64,000 bases of DNA, taken from positions 1,715,896-1,779,895 of the forward strand of contig WGMB01000003.1 of the NCBI GenBank assembly GCA_016125275.1, written 5' to 3'. A program made the translations under genes and the position numbers. The notes below the pieces were generated by a model. It was given only the letters and a program-made list of their open reading frames with translations. It did no database searches and was not told the DNA's origin. Positions 20,282 to 28,263 of this stretch are shown one piece after another; positions within the stretch are counted from its first letter, which is position 1, and every line of letters starts with the position of its first letter. Origin of the DNA: Acidobacteriota bacterium (GTDB lineage: Bacteria > Acidobacteriota > Terriglobia > Bryobacterales > UBA6623).

Positions 20282-21295
20282 ATGCAGGATGTGCGCCCCA
20301 GCCTCCTGATCGCGGCCCTGTTGTCGACGGCTCCGTGGTGGATGGCCGGGCCCGTGCGCGCCCAGAGCGTCAACGAGGCGCCGCCGAGCTGGACCAAGCG
20401 GCTCAGCGTGGAGCTGGTCGCCCCCCAGACCAAGCGCGGCGAAGAGAAGTGGGACTTCAATCTCATCGAGATGCCGTTCCCGTCGATCTTCGGCGTCAGC
20501 GTCGGCACCTCGCCGGTCGGCACCACCGCGCCGGACATGTGGCTGGTGGTGATCGACGCGGAGGGTTCCGCAACGGCCTATCTACGCGGCGCCGACGCCG
20601 CCTCGGCCCAGCCCACCGGCTCGATGATCCTCAAGCCGGCGCAAGGGCTGTCGCTGTCGCGCTGCCCGGACAGCTTCCAATGCGAGTACCGCGACCTGGC
20701 TTTCCCGGAGGGCTGCTTCGGCCTGGTCGTGCTCGATCAGGACGTGGCCTCGCACGACTTCATGCTGGCGGCGGTGGTCTATGAGCCGGGCCGCGCAACC
20801 GAGGCGCAGGTGTCGGCCGTCGAGGGCCAAGTACACGCCTATCTGGCGGGCGTGACGGCTTCGGGCGGCCTCATCGAGGGAGGACCGGCGCCGGGCAGCG
20901 AGCTGCCGCTGCGCTCCCTCAAGGAGTGTGAGGAGGAGGTCTGCTTCAGCGACGAGATGGCCGGCACGGCCGGCGTCCGCTTCCTCTATACCGAGCAGCG
21001 CCGCGAGACCCTGCCGTGCGGACCGGGCATGATCGAGGGCCGGCTCTACGCCGAGCGCCTGGGCGGCTACGGCGTGGAGCTGACCTTCGAGCCCACCATC
21101 AACCAGTGCAGCGGCGAGATCAGCCTGGAGTGGGACTTTGGCGACGCCTTCGCCCCGGAACGCTCCACGGCCGCCGCCGTCACCCACGTCTACGACCAGC
21201 CGGGCGTCTATGAGATCGCGGTGACGCCCACCTGCCGGCGCACCACGCGCTCGTGCGTCGCCGAACCCGTCGCTTCGCGGTTGCGCCTGGAGTAA
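20282..21295 (+). CDS. Secreted protein with C-terminal PKD-like domain, function unknown
   Basis: 337 aa with a Sec signal peptide (hydrophobic core LLIAALLSTAPWW, likely cut after VRA). The middle is unrecognised and contains paired cysteines (SRCPDSFQCEY, LKECEEEVCF). The C-terminal about 80 residues look like a PKD/Ig-like domain: SLEWDFGDAFAPE and THVYDQPGVYEIAVT, the WDFGD and HxYxxxGxYxVxV landmarks. PKD modules usually bind polymers or proteins outside the cell. It precedes another secreted protein by 18 bases in the same direction, suggesting an operon. Confidence 0.75.
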   Translation: MQDVRPSLLIAALLSTAPWWMAGPVRAQSVNEAPPSWTKRLSVELVAPQTKRGEEKWDFNLIEMPFPSIFGVSVGTSPVGTTAPDMWLVVIDAEGSATAYLRGADAASAQPTGSMILKPAQGLSLSRCPDSFQCEYRDLAFPEGCFGLVVLDQDVASHDFMLAAVVYEPGRATEAQVSAVEGQVHAYLAGVTASGGLIEGGPAPGSELPLRSLKECEEEVCFSDEMAGTAGVRFLYTEQRRETLPCGPGMIEGRLYAERLGGYGVELTFEPTINQCSGEISLEWDFGDAFAPERSTAAAVTHVYDQPGVYEIAVTPTCRRTTRSCVAEPVASRLRLE

Positions 21296-21313
21296 AGCCG
21301 GAGGATTTGTGAG

Positions 21314-21931
21314 ATGAGCCGACGCCGTGCACTGTCCTGCTTGCTGCTGCTGGCGCTGACCGCGGCGCTCGGGGCGCCCGCCGCTCGCGCCGCCGAATCC
21401 AAGGCCCGCCCGCACGAGCGTGTGGAGAGAGTAGAGCGCGACCGAGCCAAGGACCGCGCCGTGGAGCACGGCCGCCGGCCCGGCGAAGCCGCCGCCGAGC
21501 GCCGGACCACCGAGTCCGACCGGCGCTTTCTCGAACGCATCGACAAGATGTCGGCCGAAACCCGCGGCAAGGTCGAGCAACTGCGCGAGCGCGGTGACTA
21601 CCAAATCGTCAACGACCGGCCGGGCTTCGAGTCCCAAGCCAGCTTCGAGTATCACCACGCCAAACACGTGCTCGAAGCCAAGGAATACGGCCGCGAGCTC
21701 TCCCCCCGCGAATACCTGGAGCAGGCCCAGCGGATGCGTGACCGCCGCGCCGACGGGCAGACCCTGATCGAAGGCGTCCGCGTGCGCGACGGCCTGAAGA
21801 CCCGTTTCGACCGAGCCACCGGCGAGTGGGCCTGCTACAACGCCGACGGCACCATCCGTACGCAGTTCAAACCCAACAACGGCGAGGCCTACTTCCACGC
21901 CGATCTCGACCCGCTGGCGGCCCGTCGCTGA
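21314..21931 (+). CDS. Secreted protein with polymorphic-toxin-like (BECR-type) C-terminal domain
   Basis: 205 aa. Signal peptide 1-27, then a charged linker rich in Arg/Glu (28-90). The last about 95 residues show the spaced pattern FEYHHAKHVLEAKEYG ... SPREYLEQAQ ... LKTRFDRATGEW ... DGTIRTQFKPNNGEAYF. I recognise this as the layout of C-terminal RNase-type domains of bacterial polymorphic toxins and phage MuF proteins (barnase/EndoU/colicin E5/RelE-like fold). Candidate active residues are H114/H118, R164, T183 and K186. No toxin-delivery N-terminus and no adjacent small immunity gene are present, so it may be an exported nuclease or a decayed toxin. The fold assignment is from memory of the pattern, not a search. 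Confidence 0.68.
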   Translation: MSRRRALSCLLLLALTAALGAPAARAAESKARPHERVERVERDRAKDRAVEHGRRPGEAAAERRTTESDRRFLERIDKMSAETRGKVEQLRERGDYQIVNDRPGFESQASFEYHHAKHVLEAKEYGRELSPREYLEQAQRMRDRRADGQTLIEGVRVRDGLKTRFDRATGEWACYNADGTIRTQFKPNNGEAYFHADLDPLAARR

Positions 21932-21975
21932 GCCCGGACTCGATCCGCCGCGCCAACCTGCTACTCTCGCTCCCA

Positions 21976-23235
21976 GTGAAGGTGCGCAGGGCCACGGCCG
22001 CGGATGCGGCGCTGCTCGAACGGCTGCTGCCCGAGGGCTCGGCGCGTTCCGGGGTCTGTCGCCGCCTGGTCGCCGAGTCCGAAGCCGGCGAACCGGCCGG
22101 GGCGGCCATCCTGGGCCTGGGCGCCTGGGGCTCTTGGGTCGACCTGGAGGCGCTGTCGCCGGAGGCCGCGCCGGCTCTGGAGGCCGCGGTCGAAGCCGCC
22201 GCCCGCGAGCGCGGCGCGTCCACGCTGCAGGCCGTCGTCCCCTGCCCTGCCGGCGGCGCCCGCGACCGGCTCTACGGCAGCCTGGGCTACGACCGCCGTT
22301 TGGAAACCGAGCGCTGGCGGATGGACCTCGCCCGCGCCCTGCCCGGAGCCGTGGCCTACTGCGAGCGCCTGCGCGTTCCCCCGCAGGCTCGCGTCGCGCC
22401 GCTGGCCGACGCGCCGCTGCACGCTGTGGCCGGCCTGCGGCGCCGCTTCTTGGGCGGCGACCAGGGCGGCATCGAGCGGCTGCTGCGCGACCCGTCTCTA
22501 CCCGAAGCCTACGATCCGGCCCTTTGCCGGGTCCTGCTCTACGGCGAAGACCTGGCCGCCATCTGGCTGGCCCGCCCGCTGGCGCCGGACGCGGCCTTCG
22601 TCGAAGCCCTGGCCGTGGCCCCCCGCTACCGTGGACGCTGGGCCATGCCGCGCATGGCTCTGGCCGGGATCGCCGCCGCCGCGGAGGCCGGCAAGGCCTT
22701 CCTGGAGATGGAGATCGAGGTCGGCAACACACTGCTGCGAAGGGTTCCCGCGCGGGTGGGCGGCGAGCCGATCGCCCGGCTGGCGCGGCTGTCCAAGGGG
22801 CTGGAGCCGGCCCCTCCGCCGGAGGCGCCGGAGCGGCCCATCCTGGCCGTCGTCGGCTATCCGCGGGCCGGAGCGGCCGAGGTCGCCGGCCTGCTCGGGG
22901 AGCTCGGTTTGCGGCCGGCGCCGGCCACAACCGACGGCTGGCTCCGGAAATTGCCGGTCGACCCGCAATTTTGGCGGCATGCAAGCGGAAATTTCTTTCT
23001 CATCGCGCCGCCTTTGTTCCGTAGCCTTTCGCGCAACCGGTACCTTCGTGTCATTTCGGTGGAACCCGGCAAAGATCGATCGATACCCCGGCTTCGCCTG
23101 CCGGAGCCCGCCCTGCGCGTCCCGGCCCTTCTGGTAACGGAGGAGGAAATTAGGGCCGATACCGGCGCGATTCGCGTCGCCCTCGCTTCCTTTCTTAGTA
23201 CTACAACGTTATTGCCGGGGTTTCACGCGCCGTGA
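21976..23235 (+). CDS. Tandem GNAT-like protein with C-terminal P-loop-like remnant
   Basis: 419 aa from a GTG at 21976 (VKVRRATAADAALLERLLP). The first 140 residues match a GNAT N-acetyltransferase start and end (GSLGYDRRLETERWRMDL), but the acetyl-CoA loop is poor. A second GNAT-like unit spans about 140-270, with the pyrophosphate-loop region VAPRYRGRWAMPRMAL. From about 295, ILAVVGYPRAGAAEVAGLLG resembles the PAPS/nucleotide loop of sulfotransferase-like proteins (usually LPRSGTS), here without the Ser/Thr. The acceptor substrate is unknown. It follows the secreted toxin-like gene by 44 bases. Confidence 0.6.
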   Translation: MKVRRATAADAALLERLLPEGSARSGVCRRLVAESEAGEPAGAAILGLGAWGSWVDLEALSPEAAPALEAAVEAAARERGASTLQAVVPCPAGGARDRLYGSLGYDRRLETERWRMDLARALPGAVAYCERLRVPPQARVAPLADAPLHAVAGLRRRFLGGDQGGIERLLRDPSLPEAYDPALCRVLLYGEDLAAIWLARPLAPDAAFVEALAVAPRYRGRWAMPRMALAGIAAAAEAGKAFLEMEIEVGNTLLRRVPARVGGEPIARLARLSKGLEPAPPPEAPERPILAVVGYPRAGAAEVAGLLGELGLRPAPATTDGWLRKLPVDPQFWRHASGNFFLIAPPLFRSLSRNRYLRVISVEPGKDRSIPRLRLPEPALRVPALLVTEEEIRADTGAIRVALASFLSTTTLLPGFHAP

Positions 23236-23266
23236 TAATGTAGCGCTGATGGGAGGAGGAGAGACA

Positions 23267-23911
23267 GTGAAACACACAAAGATGGCGAGCAGAATTGCCG
23301 CCTACGTAGCAGCAGGGATGGGCGCGGCGGGGGCCGCCGACGCGGCCATCGTCTACACGCCCGCGAATCTCGATACGGGCTTCGAAGGTACGATTGACAT
23401 TGATTTCGACGGCATCAACGGAGCCGAGTTCTCGATCAGCCACGAGCAGATCAAGATCGTCGTTCCGGTGGACGGCAACCTGACCACCGTCGGTGGGCCG
23501 GGCGCCACCAACCAAGAGTATTTGGGCACGGGCTTCTTCGGCGTCAACGACCTGATGATGGGCGAGGAGATCGGACCGACGCCCGCCCTGGGCTCGGTTT
23601 GGGCTTCTACCTACCCCGCCGACATCGACTACGGTCAGTTCGACCCGGTCAACCGCTACATCGGCGTCCGCTTCACGCTGCCCGGCAACGCGTTCCAGAC
23701 CTACGGCTGGATCGAGGTGCAGGAGTACGACGGCGGCATTGACGCCGGCCACGACAACCAGGGCCGCGTCCTGGGCTTCGCCTATGAGACCACCGGCGGA
23801 TCGATTCTGGCCGGCCAGGTCCCCGAAGTCCCGGAACCGGGTACGATTGTCCTGCTGGCCAGCGGCTTCGGCGCTCTGGCGATGCTCCGCCGTCGCAAGC
23901 AGAACAGCTAA
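23267..23911 (+). CDS. PEP-CTERM sorting-domain protein
   Basis: 214-aa secreted protein ending with the tripartite PEP-CTERM signal: VPEPGTIVLLASGFGALAML then RRRKQNS, i.e. Pro-Glu-Pro (189-191), one hydrophobic helix and a basic end. Such proteins are cut by exosortase and linked to the cell surface or released into the exopolysaccharide matrix. The N-terminus carries a signal peptide (AAYVAAGMGAAGAADA). The start is a GTG at 23267 behind GGGAGGAGGAG; the frame is open from 23249. The body is Asp/Gly-rich and beta-like, without an enzyme motif. No exosortase is in the window. Confidence 0.92.
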   Translation: MKHTKMASRIAAYVAAGMGAAGAADAAIVYTPANLDTGFEGTIDIDFDGINGAEFSISHEQIKIVVPVDGNLTTVGGPGATNQEYLGTGFFGVNDLMMGEEIGPTPALGSVWASTYPADIDYGQFDPVNRYIGVRFTLPGNAFQTYGWIEVQEYDGGIDAGHDNQGRVLGFAYETTGGSILAGQVPEVPEPGTIVLLASGFGALAMLRRRKQNS

Positions 23912-23932
23912 CAGCTCTGAGCCGGCCGGATA

Positions 23933-25933
23933 ATGGCCAGGCGTGTATTGCTTCTCGGATGGGAAGGAGCAGATTGGCTCCTTCTCCAGCCCCTTCTCGC
24001 GGCGGGCCGGATGCCTCATCTGGCCCGCTTCATTGCGTCCGGCGCGACGGCTGAGCCCATTGCGCCGCAGCCCTTGGTCCCTGCCATGCTCTGGACGTCC
24101 GCTCTCACCGGCCGGCCGCCGGAGGACCATGGCGTCTGGGACGCTCGCGAGCCCCGCGTGGACGCAGCCGGCGTCGCCCCGGCCTCCAGCCTGAGCCGCC
24201 GCGTCAAAGCGCTCTGGAACATCGCCGGCCAAGCCGGTCTCTCCGCACACTCGATCGGCTTTCCAGCCACCTTTCCAGCCGAGCCCATTCGCGGGGTCTG
24301 CGTCAGCGACGCCTTTGGCCCCCGCCCGCTCGACGGCGCCGTCCATCCGCCCGCCGTCGCCGAGATCCTCGGCCGCCTGCTCGTTCCGCCGTCCGCCCTA
24401 GCCCCCTCGGCCCTGCGCTCCCTGCTGCCGGGCCTCGACGCCATCGACCGAGACATCGACGACCGGCCCGCCCGCCTCGCGGCGGCCTTGGCGGAGACCG
24501 CCTCGCTCCAGGCGATCCTCACCTGGATCCTCGCCGAGCGGCCTTGGGACTTCGTCGCGGTCCGCTTCGAGGGGCTGGCGCGCATCAGCCGCGACTTCCT
24601 GGCCTATCGCCCCGGAGCGGCGCCGGCGCCGCATCCCCGGGACGCAGCGCTCTACGGCGGAGTCGTCGACGCGGCCTACGGCTTCTTTGACCTCATGCTC
24701 GGCGCGCTGCTGCGCGCGGTCGACGCCCGCACCAACGTCGTGCTGTTCAGCCCCTACGGCTTTCGGCGGCCCTATGCGGCGGGCGGAGCGGGCCACGACG
24801 ACGGTTTGCGCGCGCGCGGCGTGCTGGCGGCGCTTGGCCCGGAGGTACGGCCCGGCTCTCGGCCGGCGGGCGTCCATCTGTGGGGCCTCACGCCCACCGT
24901 CCTGACCTTGCTGGGCTTGCCCTACGGCGAAGACATGCCCGGCCGCCCCTGGAGCGAGGTCCTCGCGCCGAGCGTCTCTGTACGATCGATCCCCGGTTGG
25001 GAGGCCGAACCCGGCGACGCCGGCATGCACCCGCCGGAGCTGCGCCGCGACCCCCTCGAGGTCCAGGCCGAGCTGCGACAGATGGTCGAGCTGGGCTACA
25101 TCGACCCGCCCGACGAGGATCACGCCGCCGCAATCGTCGAGACCTCGCGGCGGATGCGCTTTCAGCTCGGCCGTTCGCTGCTCGACGACGGCCGCCGGCC
25201 CGCCCTGGCCGCCGAGACCTTCGCGGCGCTGGTCGACGAGGCGCCCTCCGACGCCCGCTATCGCGTCGCCCTGGCCCAGGCTCTGTTCGCCGCCGGCCGC
25301 CTCCACGAGTGCCGGCGCGTGGTGGAGGCCGCCGACCCCGACGCCGGCGGCGCCCTGGCCCAAGCCGCCCTGGCGTCTCTCGACGTGGAGATGCGGCGGC
25401 CGGCCGAAGGCTTGCGGCGGCTCCGCCGGCTGAACCCCGCCGAGGTCACCCCGGCCATCCGAGCCCTGGCGGGCCGCGCCTATGTGCGTCTGGGCCGTTG
25501 GGAAGAGGCCCGGCAAGCCTTTGCGGCGGCGCTCGAGGCTGACCCCGACAGCGGCGCCGCCTGGCAGGGGCTGGCTCTTTCCCTGCTGGGGTTACGCCGG
25601 GCCGAAGAGGCGGCCGAAGCGGCCTTCGAAGCCGTCGACCGCCTGCCGCTCAACCCCCTGTCGCACTACTACCTGGGCGTGGCGCTGTCACGCCTGGACC
25701 TGGAAGGCATGGGCCAGCAAGGCGCCGCCGAGGCCGCCTTGCACAAGGCCCTGGCTCTGGCGCCGGACATGGCCGCCGCGCACCGCCGCCTGGCGCAGAT
25801 CCACCGCAGCCGCGGCGACGTCGTCCAAGCCGCCGAATGGCTCTGGAAAGCGCGCCAAGCCGCGGCCCGCAAACGAGGCCGCACAACGGCCTGCCGCAGT
25901 CCCGCCAGCGAAGCGCCCGACGAGTTCTCCTAA
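23933..25933 (+). CDS. Alkaline-phosphatase-superfamily protein with TPR tail
   Basis: 666 aa. Residues 1-370 are a type I phosphodiesterase/nucleotide pyrophosphatase-like domain: VLLLGWEGADWLLLQPLL, LWTSALTGRPPEDHGVW (Thr nucleophile region) and HPPELRRDPLE. The first metal ligand, normally Asp in G-x-D-G, is Glu here (GWEGADW), and the usual DHG/H ligands are partly missing, so activity is uncertain. From about 400 to 650 are several tetratricopeptide repeats (ARQAFAAALEADPDSGAAWQG, HKALALAPDMAAAHRRLAQI). Proteins of this two-part type occur near exopolysaccharide/PEP-CTERM loci, and a PEP-CTERM gene is 22 bases upstream. No signal peptide is evident. Confidence 0.78.
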   Translation: MARRVLLLGWEGADWLLLQPLLAAGRMPHLARFIASGATAEPIAPQPLVPAMLWTSALTGRPPEDHGVWDAREPRVDAAGVAPASSLSRRVKALWNIAGQAGLSAHSIGFPATFPAEPIRGVCVSDAFGPRPLDGAVHPPAVAEILGRLLVPPSALAPSALRSLLPGLDAIDRDIDDRPARLAAALAETASLQAILTWILAERPWDFVAVRFEGLARISRDFLAYRPGAAPAPHPRDAALYGGVVDAAYGFFDLMLGALLRAVDARTNVVLFSPYGFRRPYAAGGAGHDDGLRARGVLAALGPEVRPGSRPAGVHLWGLTPTVLTLLGLPYGEDMPGRPWSEVLAPSVSVRSIPGWEAEPGDAGMHPPELRRDPLEVQAELRQMVELGYIDPPDEDHAAAIVETSRRMRFQLGRSLLDDGRRPALAAETFAALVDEAPSDARYRVALAQALFAAGRLHECRRVVEAADPDAGGALAQAALASLDVEMRRPAEGLRRLRRLNPAEVTPAIRALAGRAYVRLGRWEEARQAFAAALEADPDSGAAWQGLALSLLGLRRAEEAAEAAFEAVDRLPLNPLSHYYLGVALSRLDLEGMGQQGAAEAALHKALALAPDMAAAHRRLAQIHRSRGDVVQAAEWLWKARQAAARKRGRTTACRSPASEAPDEFS

Positions 25934-26245
25934 GGGGACCCGTTGTCCCATAGATTTTCCAGAAAAGAACGCCGCCTCTCGACGACAACGACCGGAAAAG
26001 AATCGCCGCCGGAAATCTAGACATCCCCCCAACCCTGCTAGTATTAGGGTGTGAGCCGGAAGGGCCCTGGATTTGGCGGAATGCCGGTCTGGGGCCTTTC
26101 TTGTTCTGGGTCCCGTTAAACCTCGGCGCGAAAGGGAGCAAAAATCAACGCTCGCCAACCCAGCGCGGGGGTCGCCGAATGGGACTGACTTGCAGCGGCT
26201 CAACGCCGCAGCCAAGCCTCGAATCCACAGAAATGAAAGGGGTTT
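25934..26245. other. Intergenic region with two hairpins, no gene found
   Basis: 312 bases between the TPR protein and tRNA-Glu. I see no convincing ORF. It holds a 5-bp hairpin (ACCCT 26032-26036 with AGGGT 26046-26050) and a stronger one (26059-26067 with 26091-26100, one bulged G) whose 3' arm runs into CCTTTCTTGTTCT, which could terminate the upstream gene. The remainder shows no repeat or motif that I recognise. Confidence 0.5.
26059..26106 (+). terminator. Probable terminator or structured RNA element
   Basis: GAAGGGCCC (26059-26067) pairs with GGGGCCTTTC (26091-26100) with a single bulged G; the loop can form an inner GGC/GCC stem. The following TTGTTCT is moderately U-rich. It lies about 125 bases after the stop of the TPR gene, so a terminator is likeliest, but a small RNA cannot be excluded. 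Confidence 0.45.
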
Positions 26246-26320
26246 TGGTAGCGCTAACGGGATTCGAACCCGTGTCTGAGCCTTGAGAGGGCCCTGTCCT
26301 AACCACTGGACGATAGCGCC
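26246..26320 (-). tRNA. tRNA-Glu (anticodon CUC)
   Basis: Cloverleaf on the minus strand: acceptor GGCGCTA (5', 26320-26314) with TAGCGCT, D-arm containing AGTGGTTAGGACA, anticodon stem GGGCC/GGCTC around loop CTCTCAA (anticodon CTC, reads GAG), T-arm ACGGG-TTCGAAT-CCCGT, discriminator A and an encoded CCA (26248-26246). The first acceptor pair is G1-U72. A good sigma-70 promoter sits directly upstream. Confidence 0.97.
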
Positions 26321-26327
26321 ACTTTCG

Positions 26328-26357
26328 ATTGTACAGACGCCGCCCGCGACCGGTCAA
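26328..26357 (-). promoter_or_regulatory. Sigma-70 promoter of tRNA-Glu
   Basis: On the minus strand TTGACC (-35, 26357-26352) and TACAAT (-10, 26333-26328) are separated by 18 bases, and the -10 ends seven bases before the tRNA 5' end. Spacing and both hexamers fit a strong housekeeping promoter. Confidence 0.8.
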
Positions 26358-26472
26358 CAGGCCGGCTTCGGATCGAACTCATCGCGCCGCCTCAAAGTCG
26401 GCTCGCTTGGGTCGATACGGTAGGAGGGATCTCGGAAAGCCGCACGGCGACGATCCCTCGAGTGGGATTCTC

Positions 26473-27198
26473 TTGAGCACGCTGAATCAATTGGAACCGG
26501 AGCTCCTCGATCAGGCCGAAGCGGAGAGATCCGAGATCGTCGCCAAGCTGTCACACGAGTTCCGGACGCCTCTCACGGCGATCCAGGAGTCAGTGGACAT
26601 CCTGCTCGACGGCCTGGCCGGCCCCTTGCAGCCCCGCCAGTTGGAGTTCCTCACCCTCGCCCGCCGGAATGTGAGCCGGCTGAAGAAGCTGATCGACGAT
26701 CTGCTGGATCTGTCGAGCCTGCAGAAGGGCTCCATTCCGCTGCGCATGGTCGAAGCGGACTTGTGGACGATCGCGCGGCTGGCCGTGGAAGCCCGCCAGG
26801 CGCTGGGCCAGCCGATCACCCTCGAGCGCACCTGCGAGCCGCGGCTGACGGCCGCCCTGGTCGACCCCGAGAGGACCCGCCAGGTGGTGCTGCGGCTGCT
26901 CGAAAACGTCGCCGTACACTCCGGTTGCGAGGCCCGGGTGCGAGTCTCGCGCGCCGGCGATGAGGTCGTTGTGGAAGTCGCCGACGCCGGCCCCGGCATC
27001 CCCGAGGACAAGATCGCCAGCATTTTCGAGGCGTTCTCGCAGCTCAGCACCGGACCGGGACGGAAGGTCGGCGGCGCCGGGCTCGGCCTGACGCTGGCCA
27101 AGCACTTCATTGAACGGCAAGGCGGCCGCCTGTGGCTGCAATCGCGCCCCGGCGACGGCACTCGTTTCTTCGTGGCGTTAAAGGCTACGGCAAGTTAG
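26473..27198 (+). CDS. Sensor histidine kinase (transmitter only)
   Basis: About 241 aa with no sensing domain: HisKA with H28 in KLSHEFRTPLTAIQES, X-region LIDDLLDLSSLQKG, and HATPase with N-box LLENVAVHSG, G1 DAGPGIPED and G2 GGAGLGLTLAK. The start is uncertain: the frame is open from 26329, but that would overlap the tRNA promoter, and a TTG at 26473 begins just before the kinase helices. It heads a three-gene unit with two response regulators (gaps of 23 and 7 bases). A soluble kinase of this form probably gets its signal from a partner protein. Confidence 0.87.
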   Translation: MSTLNQLEPELLDQAEAERSEIVAKLSHEFRTPLTAIQESVDILLDGLAGPLQPRQLEFLTLARRNVSRLKKLIDDLLDLSSLQKGSIPLRMVEADLWTIARLAVEARQALGQPITLERTCEPRLTAALVDPERTRQVVLRLLENVAVHSGCEARVRVSRAGDEVVVEVADAGPGIPEDKIASIFEAFSQLSTGPGRKVGGAGLGLTLAKHFIERQGGRLWLQSRPGDGTRFFVALKATAS

Positions 27199-27221
27199 AC
27201 CGATTGAAGGAGTGTAGATTT

Positions 27222-27845
27222 ATGGCCTCTCCATCCACGATTCTGCTCGTCGACGACGAGCCCGATATCACCCAGACCCTCTCGTATCGTCTGGAAGCCG
27301 CCGGCTACTCGGTCGTCACCGCCGGCAACGGCGAAGAGGCCTTGGAGGTGATGCGCCGGCAGGACGTCGACCTGGTCCTAGCGGACTTCATGATGCCGGA
27401 AATGAACGGCATCGAGCTCACCCGCAACATCAAGGCGCACCCCAAATGGTTCGCCACCAAGGTGCTGCTGTTCTCCTGCAACGGCGACCCGGAGTTTCGC
27501 GAGCGGGCGCTCAAGCTCGGCGCGCTGGATTACATGCCCAAGGCTCTCGGCGCCAACCGCATCCTCGACCGGGTCTACGATCAGGTGCGGCCGCAGAAAG
27601 CCTTCGACGACGAGAGCGACATCGTGCCGGCGGCTCCGCCCGCCCCACCGGCGCCGCTCCCCGAGACCAGCGTCAAGCAACAGGTGGCCGCCCTGGCGCG
27701 CAGCCTGAACGACATGCTGCACCTGGCCCGAGCCACCGGCGACCTGCCCGAGTCCACCTCATTCGCCTTGGATTCTGCCCAGCGGCTGACCGCGGAGATG
27801 CTCGAGCTGGTGCAGTCGAGATCGAAGGACCACGTCCGCTCGTAG
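27222..27845 (+). CDS. Response regulator with helical C-terminal tail
   Basis: 207 aa. Receiver domain 1-125 with acidic D11-D12, phosphoacceptor D55 in VLADFMMPEMNG, and K in DYMPKAL. A Pro/Ala-rich hinge (VPAAPPAPPAPLPE) leads to about 60 helical residues (VKQQVAALARSLNDMLHLAR) with no DNA-binding motif. The Shine-Dalgarno GAAGGAG sits 10 bases before the ATG at 27222. It lies between the transmitter kinase and a second receiver, so phosphotransfer within this unit is likely. The tail may serve for dimerisation or partner binding (inference). Confidence 0.88.
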   Translation: MASPSTILLVDDEPDITQTLSYRLEAAGYSVVTAGNGEEALEVMRRQDVDLVLADFMMPEMNGIELTRNIKAHPKWFATKVLLFSCNGDPEFRERALKLGALDYMPKALGANRILDRVYDQVRPQKAFDDESDIVPAAPPAPPAPLPETSVKQQVAALARSLNDMLHLARATGDLPESTSFALDSAQRLTAEMLELVQSRSKDHVRS

Positions 27846-27852
27846 AAGCATT

Positions 27853-28257
27853 ATGCGGGGTGATGAACAGCTCAAGCCGACCGTTCTCATCGTGGACGAC
27901 GAGGAGGATGTCGTAAAGCCGCTGGCTTTCCGGATGAGCGTGCAGGGTTTTGACGTCTTGCTGGAGCCCGACGGAGAGTTGGGCTACCAGACCGCCATGG
28001 AGCGGCGGCCCGACATCATCCTGCTCGACATCATGATGCCCGGCATCGACGGGATCACACTTTGCAAGATCCTCAAGGAGAAAGAGGAGACCCGCCACAT
28101 CCCCATCCTGATGCTGACGGCCAAGACGCTCATCGGCGACGTCGAGCGGGCCTTCGCCGCCGACGCCGACGACTACATCGCCAAGCCGTTCGAGTGGGAC
28201 GAGCTGTTCGGCAAGGTCCACCGCGCCCTGGCGCGCCGCGCGGCCGCACCCGCCTGA
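27853..28257 (+). CDS. Single-domain response regulator
   Basis: 134-aa receiver domain: D15-D16, phosphoacceptor D59 in ILLDIMMPGIDG, T in MLTAKT and K in YIAKPFEWDEL. There is no output domain. It follows the previous regulator by seven bases and ends six bases before the end of the converging aminotransferase, with no terminator between. Confidence 0.9.
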   Translation: MRGDEQLKPTVLIVDDEEDVVKPLAFRMSVQGFDVLLEPDGELGYQTAMERRPDIILLDIMMPGIDGITLCKILKEKEETRHIPILMLTAKTLIGDVERAFAADADDYIAKPFEWDELFGKVHRALARRAAAPA

Positions 28258-28263
28258 AGCGTC

